From contig OZ254080.1 in the NCBI GenBank assembly GCA_965267485.1, positions 1,922,001-1,986,000 on the forward strand: a stretch of 64,000 nt of DNA, written 5' to 3'. Shown piece by piece: positions 42,865 to 50,382 of the stretch. The notes below the pieces were generated by a model that worked only from the letters and a program-made list of their open reading frames with translations, ran no database searches and had not been told where the DNA came from. A program made the translations under genes and the position numbers. Position 1 is the first letter of the stretch. The number at the start of each line of letters is the position of its first letter. This DNA is from JANQJA01 sp965267485 (GTDB taxonomy: Bacteria > Pseudomonadota > Gammaproteobacteria > Pseudomonadales > Azotimanducaceae).

Positions 42865-43620
42865 TTGGATCGGGTTAGAGAACGAATAACGAACGCGATG
42901 AAGTTCGATGGCATGACGACGGAAGGCGGGCTCGCTTTAATGGACATCGCGCTAAACCGACTCCGGGAGCGGCGTTCAGGTGAGATTTACACCGAGTTCG
43001 GGACTTACAAGGGTAGAACTGCTGCTTTGATTGCACAGAATATTGGCGCTGATGACTGGTTGCATGCAGTCGAGAGCAAGGATTATCTAGAAGTCGATCG
43101 ACTGATGAGACTGAGCGACCGGTTTTCCTGGCACAAGGCCAAGTCAGAGGATTTTTGTACTAAGGATTTGGCGGAAGTGCTTTCCGGCAAGAAGATCGCG
43201 TTCTCGCACCATGATGCCAGCCACTTTTTTGACAACGTGACAACGGAATTACGTTCATCTCTCGAATCAATGGATCAGAGTTCTGTGATTGTTCTGGACG
43301 ATTTCAACGATAGCTATTCACAGGTGCGCGCGGCCTATTACTACCTTCGTTATGCAGAGTCGTATCCATTTGAGCTCGTCCTTATCGGCTTCAACAAGGC
43401 AATTCTGGTGCATGAGTCTCGGTTTGCAGCGGCGGAGAGCTATATATTGTCTTGCTTGCTCGATGACTTGGATGCCGCAGGAATTCTGTGCAAGCTGGTT
43501 CGAACGGATGCAAACCAGCGTTCGCGAAACTTTTTCGTTAGAACGCGCGAGCCATCAGATCTAGAGACGCATTACGGCGTGCGGTTCATGGGCGACCAGT
43601 TCTATAAACCTTCCCGATGA
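42865..43620 (+). CDS. Class I SAM-dependent methyltransferase (Methyltransf_24-like)
   Basis: A 251-residue protein with EIYTEFGTYKGRTAALIAQN (motif I region) and AFSHHDASHFFDNV, and SSVIVLDDFNDSYSQVRAAY at the metal/SAM side of macrocin-O-methyltransferase-like enzymes. These methylate sugars or polyketides. The start is TTG 42865, 7 bases after AGAGGA. Its stop overlaps the start of the broken sulfotransferase gene (ATGA). Confidence 0.78.
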   Translation: MDRVRERITNAMKFDGMTTEGGLALMDIALNRLRERRSGEIYTEFGTYKGRTAALIAQNIGADDWLHAVESKDYLEVDRLMRLSDRFSWHKAKSEDFCTKDLAEVLSGKKIAFSHHDASHFFDNVTTELRSSLESMDQSSVIVLDDFNDSYSQVRAAYYYLRYAESYPFELVLIGFNKAILVHESRFAAAESYILSCLLDDLDAAGILCKLVRTDANQRSRNFFVRTREPSDLETHYGVRFMGDQFYKPSR

Positions 43621-44380
43621 CCGTGCGGCGCATCCTGCTGATCTCTGGCGTCGCCCGAAGCGGAACCTCAGCGATGGTCTATTTTTTGAACCGCCATCCA
43701 CAGTGCGCTATCGGAATGGAGCGGTACAAGCATCGATTTGCAACTTCCAGTGGATTTTCCGAGGAGCTTTTCGATCAAGCTCGCTTCTTCGAGTTTCAGG
43801 AAGCCGACACTGATGTTAATCCCGCGCGACTTCCCGAAGCGCGAAGATTATGGATTCACTTCAGGGCAAGTTCGAGCATTGCACTGTCGTCGGTGACAAA
43901 GAGCCCAATCGAACTGAAGTCTTTGCGGAAGTTCTTCTGAACTTCAGGCGAGTTAACCTCGTCTACATGACTCGAGATGTACGTACGGTAGCTGCTTCCT
44001 GGCAAAGACGCGCGGATGATGTGAATGATTCATGGGTTGCGCAATGGGATTGCATTGCTGCAGCTCGAAGATGGAACGGTCAGAATCAGACGATCGCGCG
44101 GCTTCTCGATATGGATGATGCTGTGCGCGCTCGAATTCATGTCCTTGATTATGAATCTTTTTTTGGCGGGGATCGGGAGTCGCTGCTAGGACTCTTTGGC
44201 TTTCTGAATCTTGATCCATTGCCGATTGTCGACGCTTGGGAAGCGATGGTGTCCAGGTACCAACAACAGATCGCGGGAAAACCGCTGCTCCTCTCTGAAG
44301 ACCAGGTTGATTCTGTGCTTGATGTTGCAGATATGACGACTTATCTTGCGCTTCGTCGAGCGGCGGGCGTCAGCATCTGA
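43617..44380 (+). pseudogene. Sulfotransferase gene split by a one-base frameshift
   Basis: Two consecutive frames together make one sulfotransferase. The first (43617-43940) has the PAPS loop LISGVARSGTSAMVYFLNRH; the second (open from 43820, ending at 44380) has TVVGDKEPNRTEV and VYMTRDVRTVAASW, the 3'-phosphate segment, and the C-terminal part. The first frame stops at 43940 after an unrelated tail. Reading CGA-AAG-ATT-ATG at about 43843-43852 by adding one A restores a continuous protein of about 254 residues. It may be a real decayed gene, a sequencing error, or a slippage site at a short A run. Confidence 0.8.
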
Positions 44381-45343
44381 TCAACGCAGCGTAGCCATTA
44401 ACTTGTGCTGGATATCGAAGAACAAGGCAGAATGTGACTCGAATCGATACATTTCTGCCTTTTTCTGCGATTCGTTCATTGCCGCGAATGTCGATATCAT
44501 ATCCGCATAAGGATCCCCGAGATCAATCGGAATGCTACGGCGTTCGTCGGGGGTGCTGAGTTCGATTGAACAACCTCGGCTTGCGGGTTTGGTGAATGGT
44601 GAATCTACAAAGATCTGACCTTGATCTCCCGTGATGCGCATCTCATTGGCGTAGTCGAAGCCAAAACCCCACTGTAGGTTGGCAACGAAGCCCTTATTGC
44701 TTTCCAGTAAGGCAACTCCGGAAGTGTCAACTTTATAACCTTCATCGCGAGTCATACGACCGCCAAGGAGCTCCCATTCTGTGTCGAATAGGATCTGGAG
44801 CATCTTCGTAAGATAGCATGCATGGTCGAGAAACGCGCCGCCCCCGAGTGTATCGTCATAGCGAAAATTCGTCGAATCTAGATGTGGAAAGTGAAACTTG
44901 ATATCGATCAGACGAATTCGACCAATGGGTTGCGATCTAACGAGATCACTCAGGATGGTAGCCTGTTCGTGGTAAGCGAACATGAAGGCTTCGAGGAATG
45001 GCGTGCGGTTGGCTGCCGCCATTTGAAGGAGATCCTCGGCTTGGCCGGGAGTCGTGGCAAGGGGTTTCTCCGACCAGACCTCGATCCCGTTTCGGAGAAA
45101 TTCGCGGGCTTGCGGGTAATGTAGCGAAGTTGGCGAGGAAAGATATACGACATCCAAGTCTGCATCAATCAGATCGTCCGTCTTCTCGAAAACGGCAATT
45201 GAATCTGCCAACGCCGCATTCTTGAAGCCACCCCTGGACAACACCGCAAACAATTCGACTCCATCGACTTTCTCGATCGCGGGCATGATCCTGCCGATTG
45301 CATGTTTTCCTACGCCTACGAGACCGACCCGCTTCTTCTTCAC
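44381..45343 (-). CDS. Gfo/Idh/MocA-family sugar oxidoreductase
   Basis: A 320-residue NAD(P)-dependent oxidoreductase: the Rossmann motif is in GLVGVGKHAIGRIMPAI and the catalytic Lys in VWSEKPLATTPGQAEDLL. Such enzymes reduce 3-keto groups in deoxysugar pathways (as in TylC1 or KijD10). It lies 3 bases after the aminotransferase and is co-transcribed with the 2,3-dehydratase and ketoisomerase genes, which supports that role. The start is GTG at 45343. Its stop directly abuts the stop of the convergent broken sulfotransferase gene. Confidence 0.88.
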   Translation of the reverse strand: MKKKRVGLVGVGKHAIGRIMPAIEKVDGVELFAVLSRGGFKNAALADSIAVFEKTDDLIDADLDVVYLSSPTSLHYPQAREFLRNGIEVWSEKPLATTPGQAEDLLQMAAANRTPFLEAFMFAYHEQATILSDLVRSQPIGRIRLIDIKFHFPHLDSTNFRYDDTLGGGAFLDHACYLTKMLQILFDTEWELLGGRMTRDEGYKVDTSGVALLESNKGFVANLQWGFGFDYANEMRITGDQGQIFVDSPFTKPASRGCSIELSTPDERRSIPIDLGDPYADMISTFAAMNESQKKAEMYRFESHSALFFDIQHKLMATLR

Positions 45344-45346
45344 TAA

Positions 45347-46447
45347 CTATACCTTTATGACTGCTTTCAATGTTTCTATCGTGGTTTCAATCTGATCGTC
45401 GGTAAGAGAAGGGTACATTGGTAGTGAGAAGATCTCGTTAGCTGCCTTTTCGGTCTGCGGAAGATCCCCCTCTCGGTAACCAAGGTGGGAGAACGCGGGC
45501 ATGATGTGAATTGGCCATCTGTAGCTTACATTAAGGAATATTTGACGTTCTTTTAGCTCTTCGAGAATCTTGTCTCGCTCCGGATGTCGGCACACATAAA
45601 GGTAGTAGCTGTGTCGATTGCCCGCGGCTTCTGAAGGTAGGCCAAGACCGGAATCTTTCAAGGCTTCGGTGTATCGCGCGGCGATTTCCCGTCGCCGAAG
45701 AACGTACGCGTCTAGATGAGTTAGCTTCTTGCGAAGAATTGCAGCGTGAAGCTCGTCAAGCCTCGAGTTGAAACCTTTCTCCACAGAGAAATACTGGGTT
45801 TCCATGCCGTAGAATCTAAGGCGTCGACACTTCTCCATGAGCGATTCTTCAGAAGTGACGACCATTCCCCCATCGCCGTACGTCCCCAGGATTTTCGTCG
45901 GATAGAATGAGAATGCTGATATCTCAGCCAAGCTTCCCGCGACGCGAGTATTCTGTTGCGCGGCATGTGATTGAGCGCAATCTTCCAGGACACGCAGGCC
46001 ATGATGTTCTGCAAAACTGTTGACTGCGTCCATGTCGACACACTGCCCGTAGAGATGGACCGGAAGAATTGCTTTGGTTTTGGTCGTGAGAGCACGTTCG
46101 AGTTGGCTTGTGTCCATTAGAAAGGTGGCGGGATCAATATCGACGAACCTCGCCCTTGCGCCAGTTGCCTCAATCGCGCTTACAGTTGGTACCGCTGTGT
46201 TTGCAACGGTGATCACCTCGTCGCCCGCCCCGATACCGATAGCAAGAAGGCCGAGAAACAATGCATCCGTGCCGCTATTGACTCCGATTCCGTAGGATGC
46301 GCCTGTGGACGCAGCGAATTCTTTCTCGAACTCGACGACGTTTTGGCCAAGAATGAGTTGACCGGATTCCAGTACGCCGTCGATGGCGCTTCGCACCTCC
46401 TCCCTTTCTTGCTCGTATTCAGCCAGGTAGTCCCAAACTTTTATCAT
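45347..46447 (-). CDS. DegT/DnrJ/EryC1-family sugar aminotransferase
   Basis: A 366-residue PLP enzyme with SGTDALFLGLLAIG, LEDCAQSHAA (Asp156, which holds the pyridine nitrogen) and FSFYPTKILGTYGDGG, in which Lys185 is the PLP-linked residue. Family members transfer an amino group to C3 or C4 of NDP-keto-hexoses. It overlaps the 2,3-dehydratase gene by 4 bases (ATGA). With the 3,4-ketoisomerase gene in the same operon, a C3-aminotransferase of FdtB/QdtB type is likely. Confidence 0.93.
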   Translation of the reverse strand: MIKVWDYLAEYEQEREEVRSAIDGVLESGQLILGQNVVEFEKEFAASTGASYGIGVNSGTDALFLGLLAIGIGAGDEVITVANTAVPTVSAIEATGARARFVDIDPATFLMDTSQLERALTTKTKAILPVHLYGQCVDMDAVNSFAEHHGLRVLEDCAQSHAAQQNTRVAGSLAEISAFSFYPTKILGTYGDGGMVVTSEESLMEKCRRLRFYGMETQYFSVEKGFNSRLDELHAAILRKKLTHLDAYVLRRREIAARYTEALKDSGLGLPSEAAGNRHSYYLYVCRHPERDKILEELKERQIFLNVSYRWPIHIMPAFSHLGYREGDLPQTEKAANEIFSLPMYPSLTDDQIETTIETLKAVIKV

Positions 46448-47841
46448 TTGATTTCCCAGTTTCGCGATCGATCACACATTCCCTCGAACCTCATACACGA
46501 CAACAATGTACGTGCCTCGCTGTTGACGATACTGTTTCCTTGGCTGAGCTCGTGAATCTGACCCAATGTCAGCCATAGGTACCTATCAGGTAGGTCGTGC
46601 TTCGGCATCGAATCGAGCTCAACTACGACCACTCGATTTCTCAGGTTCCAGAATCGCCCGCCTTCTTCTGACACGATGTTGTCGAAGCGGACTCGACCGC
46701 TCTCAAGCCGCTGGAAAAAGTCCAAGAATGGTACTGAGTCAGCTGCCCGATTTTCGTAGTCGAACGTCGATATTGTAGGGGCTAGCTCAACAGACGCGAC
46801 GATACCCGGTTCCGGTTTTGCCTGCATCAGGAAGTGCAACAAGCCATTCATCCTCTGGCAAATGAAGCCGGTTAGACCGATGCCTTCGTGGCGAAGTATT
46901 GGTTGCGTCCAGGATCTTACCTCCCGGTCGTTTGCTTGGACGCTGACCCCGCAAACCTCAAAGAAATTCTTTTTCTCGTGCGTGATCGACCACTCGTTGC
47001 GAGTCCAGTTCGAAACCTCATTCAGCGGAATTCGACGAGCTTCGATCTGGTACTCGCGCTGCCAGGCGATAAGACGCTGGCGGGCTTCCTCGGTAGTGCT
47101 TGCTGTACGTTCTGACCGAGTTGTCACTGCTGACTGTACGAGATCATCATCGGTTGAACTCGTACCCATAGGGAGATTGGAAAGTACACTTCGGGCGTCC
47201 ATGTTGATTGCGTCCGGAGTGCCCATCAGCACCTGAATTTCGGCAAGCGTCATCCATCGAAACCCCGCCGCCAGATCAATGTCGTATTCGATTTCTATGA
47301 TCGTGTTCCGATTGAATTTCTGGAAGAAACGGGTACCAGTTTCCGACTGGAGTTGATCGCAGATGGTTCGCGCACTCTCATCCAGAAACAAATCAAGGTA
47401 CGGTGGGCGCTTGCCTTTATGTGTCTGGGTGTAGTTGCTGTAGGTTGCCTGAAGGGTTGGTGAGAGTTGATAGCGATTGATGTTTCCAGGTTCCATTTTT
47501 GCTTGCATCAAGAAGTAACGTACGCCATCAAAAATGCGGGAAACAATGCCGAGGATTCCAACCTCGGGTTGCAGTATTATCGGCTGTTGCCATGGCTCTT
47601 CTGTCTTCGGGACGCATGTAAGTCCCATTATGGTGAAAAATTTCCCGCTTTCGTGACGAAGATCGCCCGATTGCTCGTCGAAGTACCAGCCTTGCAACTG
47701 TGTAAGGGGTATTCTGGTTACGGAACATTCAGTGGAAGTCTGATAGCTGTTCAGCCATGCGACAGTATCTTCGAGCGGCTGAAAACGATTGTTCAGTTCT
47801 CTGGCGGATTTGAGTGTTGCTTCGTTGGTTTCGTCGGCCAT
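46444..47841 (-). CDS. NDP-hexose 2,3-dehydratase
   Basis: A 465-residue protein made of two repeated halves of about 220 residues, the layout of EvaA/TylX3-type NDP-hexose 2,3-dehydratases. Each half has the same pattern: a Trp-x-x-x-x-x block, a Phe-rich strand, and paired conserved segments (GILGIVSRIFDGVRYFLMQAK in the first half, GLTGFICQRMNGLLHFLMQ in the second). It removes the 2-hydroxyl of an NDP-4-keto-6-deoxyhexose and gives a 3,4-diketo-2,6-dideoxy sugar. Such enzymes belong to antibiotic or O-antigen deoxysugars. Confidence 0.92.
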   Translation of the reverse strand: MADETNEATLKSARELNNRFQPLEDTVAWLNSYQTSTECSVTRIPLTQLQGWYFDEQSGDLRHESGKFFTIMGLTCVPKTEEPWQQPIILQPEVGILGIVSRIFDGVRYFLMQAKMEPGNINRYQLSPTLQATYSNYTQTHKGKRPPYLDLFLDESARTICDQLQSETGTRFFQKFNRNTIIEIEYDIDLAAGFRWMTLAEIQVLMGTPDAINMDARSVLSNLPMGTSSTDDDLVQSAVTTRSERTASTTEEARQRLIAWQREYQIEARRIPLNEVSNWTRNEWSITHEKKNFFEVCGVSVQANDREVRSWTQPILRHEGIGLTGFICQRMNGLLHFLMQAKPEPGIVASVELAPTISTFDYENRAADSVPFLDFFQRLESGRVRFDNIVSEEGGRFWNLRNRVVVVELDSMPKHDLPDRYLWLTLGQIHELSQGNSIVNSEARTLLSCMRFEGMCDRSRNWEIK

Positions 47842-47844
47842 GTT

Positions 47845-48258
47845 TCAATCTTCGCCTTTGAGCACGCGAAGATACTCATCGTAGGTTCGCAGCGAACGGG
47901 AACGATCATAGTGTGTGCTAGCGAGCACGAGTGAAACAGCGCCCGGTGAGAAGTCCGTTAGACGGGTGAAGGTCATTCTTGGAAGGTAAAGTCCCTTGGT
48001 CGGATCGTCCAGAGTAAAAGTCATGCTCTTCTGCCCGTCTTCAACTTCGATAACGTGGCTGCCGCTGATTCCTATCGCGACCTGGTCAGTGTCTCGGTGT
48101 GCATGTCCTCCGCGGTCTGAAACAACATCGTGAATATAAAATATTCGTTTGATCTCGAATGGAATCTCCAAACTCCCCTCGATGGCCGTCAACGAACCGC
48201 GATCGTCGCGAGTCGAGTTTAACGATATCCATTTGACTCCTGACAGTCCTGACTCCAT
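47845..48258 (-). CDS. NDP-4-keto-6-deoxyhexose 3,4-ketoisomerase (FdtA/QdtA-type cupin)
   Basis: A 137-residue cupin with the FdtA signature: SLTAIEGSLEIPFEIKRIFY, SDRGGHAHRDTDQVAI (catalytic His pair) and a DYDRSR-like region. FdtA enzymes move the 4-keto group of dTDP-4-keto-6-deoxyglucose to C3, so that a C3 aminotransferase can act. It ends 3 bases before the 2,3-dehydratase start and is therefore in the same operon. The dehydratase normally acts on the 4-keto form, so using both enzymes on one sugar would be unusual. Confidence 0.93.
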   Translation of the reverse strand: MESGLSGVKWISLNSTRDDRGSLTAIEGSLEIPFEIKRIFYIHDVVSDRGGHAHRDTDQVAIGISGSHVIEVEDGQKSMTFTLDDPTKGLYLPRMTFTRLTDFSPGAVSLVLASTHYDRSRSLRTYDEYLRVLKGED

Positions 48259-48266
48259 GGTGCGCG

Positions 48267-49463
48267 TTACTCCTTTCCAAGCTCAATTATCAACGACGAT
48301 CCGAACGGTTTGAAGGGCAGAAAGCGATCCTCCAATCGTTGCCATCCAAGCAACGCTGAATTCAGCCAGTGAGGCGGGACATCGACATCAGATCGGATTG
48401 ACACATCGTTGCTGTTGGCGAGCTTCCACCGCTGAAGTGTTCGAACAACTGTGATTGGTATTGAGAGCATGAACAGCCGATACCGGAGAGATCTCGGTTC
48501 TAACTCGTAGCGCGCCAGTAACTCGCGCATCTCTGAGCATGTATATCTGTGATTGACTCTAACGGCCAGGTCGTGAATTCCGCGCATTGCCTCAAAAGCC
48601 GGCGTCTGAACCAGGATTTGGCCACCGGGTTTGAGTCTGCTGTAAGCAAGTGAGAAAAAGCGGAGGCGGCTCTCATGATCTGGTAACGAACAGATCACGT
48701 CGAGCGACACGATGAGGTCAAAATCTCCGTGTTGCTCCATATCGCTCGAATCATCGATTGACCCATAGACCACATCGAGGCCTCGGGCTTGGCAAAAGCT
48801 GATGGCCGTGCTCGAGACATCAATGCCCTTGCAGTTCTCGTAACCGTGTTGCCGCAGAAAGTTAAGGAAGCCACCTGTGCCACAGCCAGCATCGAGTATG
48901 CGTATCGAGCGATCTTCCCCGAAGCGACGCTTGATCGCCCGAAGGAAGTATTCGTGAACTGCGCAATACCACCACATTTCCTGCTCGGCTTCCGCCATGT
49001 AGGTGTACTCGTCTCGAAGCATTTCCATCTTCAAGTCGGACCCGTTCTCGACTCTGGGAGCAGTCCCTGCTGCGCCGCCGAAGATAAGGTACTTGAATAC
49101 GATGAAATTGAATGCCGCGAGCCCAACGAGGATGATGAGTTGAGCGGCAATAGGGTCTTGATTTAGTGTCTCGACCGCGACGAAAAGAAGAACCGCGTTC
49201 AAGAGAAAAACTATCGCGTAGTTGACCACTGTCATCGCAAGTGGAACCACATCACTCTTCATCTCAGCACCAAAGGTAAAGCGCTTATTCATGTAGTAAG
49301 AAAACAGGGCACCACCTGCATAATCTGCAAACAACGCGAATAGGTAGTCCGCGCCCAAGATTGTCAAGAGTACAAAGATTGTGGTTCCCAGCGCGACAGT
49401 CATCGCTCCCACGATATTGAATCGCAGTATTTGTCCTACAAGTGTTCTTCCTCGACCGACCAT
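48267..49463 (-). CDS. GtrA-like membrane domain fused to a SAM-dependent methyltransferase
   Basis: A 398-residue fusion. Residues 1-130 are a GtrA-type domain with four membrane helices (LRFNIVGAMTVALGTTIF, GALFSYYMNKRFTFG, and a pair near 75-125). Residues 155-398 are a class I methyltransferase: RILDAGCGTGGFLNFLRQHG, GIDVSSTAISF and DFDLIVSLDVICSLPDHES. It overlaps the GT2 gene next to it by 28 bases. GtrA domains assist flipping of lipid-linked sugars, and this one is tied to a methylating enzyme, so it may methylate a membrane-bound intermediate. I know of no characterised example. Confidence 0.85.
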   Translation of the reverse strand: MVGRGRTLVGQILRFNIVGAMTVALGTTIFVLLTILGADYLFALFADYAGGALFSYYMNKRFTFGAEMKSDVVPLAMTVVNYAIVFLLNAVLLFVAVETLNQDPIAAQLIILVGLAAFNFIVFKYLIFGGAAGTAPRVENGSDLKMEMLRDEYTYMAEAEQEMWWYCAVHEYFLRAIKRRFGEDRSIRILDAGCGTGGFLNFLRQHGYENCKGIDVSSTAISFCQARGLDVVYGSIDDSSDMEQHGDFDLIVSLDVICSLPDHESRLRFFSLAYSRLKPGGQILVQTPAFEAMRGIHDLAVRVNHRYTCSEMRELLARYELEPRSLRYRLFMLSIPITVVRTLQRWKLANSNDVSIRSDVDVPPHWLNSALLGWQRLEDRFLPFKPFGSSLIIELGKE

Positions 49464-50368
49464 TGCGGAGTCCCATTGATTTGAAGGTAGTTTTTGCCGA
49501 TGTACTCCCCGATCAGTCCCAGAAAGATGATCTGCACACCGGAAAAGAACAGAATGGAAACCATTACGGATGTCCAGCCCATAGGAAGGCTGGGGTCAAT
49601 CATCTTCTGAATTATGAAGACCGCGGCTGCAACAAAGCTGACGATGGTGACCGAAATGCCGAAAAGCGCAAACAGCCGCAGTGGTTTCACTGAAAAGTTA
49701 ATGAACATGTTGAGCCAAAGGGATACAAGTTTGGCAAGCGTGTAGTTTGACTGTCCCGCTTCTCGTTCGTGGTGTTCAACTTCTACTACGGAGTAGTTGC
49801 GCGTTTCCCGGAGCAGTAAGCCGTCGACGTACGGGGCTGGGCCAGTGTATCGGATTATCTGTTTTACCATTTCGGCACTGATGACCTTGAAGCTGGACAG
49901 ATAGAGCCCCTTTGGTTTGTCGAGAAGCCATGTGGCAACAAGGTCGTTGAATTTGCTGCCTAGATTTCGATAGAGGTTGTGTCGTTTTATCTTGAATTTG
50001 GAGTAGACGACGTCGAAGCCTTGCTCTGCCTCATCCAGAAGTTTCAATATCTCTGATGGTGGGTTCTGAAAATCATCGTCAATGATCGCTACGAGGTCTC
50101 CGGTCGAATAGTTCAGGGCGCACATTACAGCGTTGTGCTCGCCAAAATTCTTTCGCAGACGAATGTACTTGACGGCAGAGTTCTTCGTCGCGATATCTCT
50201 GCAGACATCGTGAGAGTTGTCGCGACTATAGTCATTTACAAGAACGATTTCCGTTTCGTACCTGTCCTGCAAGCTGTCCATAACTTCCGAGACCAGCGAG
50301 CCAATCGTAAGGGCGCCGTTGTAGACAGGAATGCATACGGTAACTTTTTTACGAGAATTTTCGTTCAA
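49436..50368 (-). CDS. GT2 glycosyltransferase, GtrB/ArnC type
   Basis: A 310-residue GT2 enzyme: VTVCIPVYNGALTIGSLVSE, TEIVLVNDYSRDNS and VAIIDDDFQNPP (metal motif DDDF), then two C-terminal membrane helices (ALFGISVTIVSFVAAAVFII and FFSGVQIIFLGLIGEYIGK). This is the DPM1/GtrB architecture, making an undecaprenyl-phosphate sugar at the inner membrane. The adjacent GtrA-methyltransferase fusion would be its flippase partner and the next gene the periplasmic transferase. The start is TTG at 50368 after TAGAGAA. Confidence 0.9.
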   Translation of the reverse strand: MNENSRKKVTVCIPVYNGALTIGSLVSEVMDSLQDRYETEIVLVNDYSRDNSHDVCRDIATKNSAVKYIRLRKNFGEHNAVMCALNYSTGDLVAIIDDDFQNPPSEILKLLDEAEQGFDVVYSKFKIKRHNLYRNLGSKFNDLVATWLLDKPKGLYLSSFKVISAEMVKQIIRYTGPAPYVDGLLLRETRNYSVVEVEHHEREAGQSNYTLAKLVSLWLNMFINFSVKPLRLFALFGISVTIVSFVAAAVFIIQKMIDPSLPMGWTSVMVSILFFSGVQIIFLGLIGEYIGKNYLQINGTPQWSVEEEHL

Positions 50369-50382
50369 TGCGATGTTCTCTA

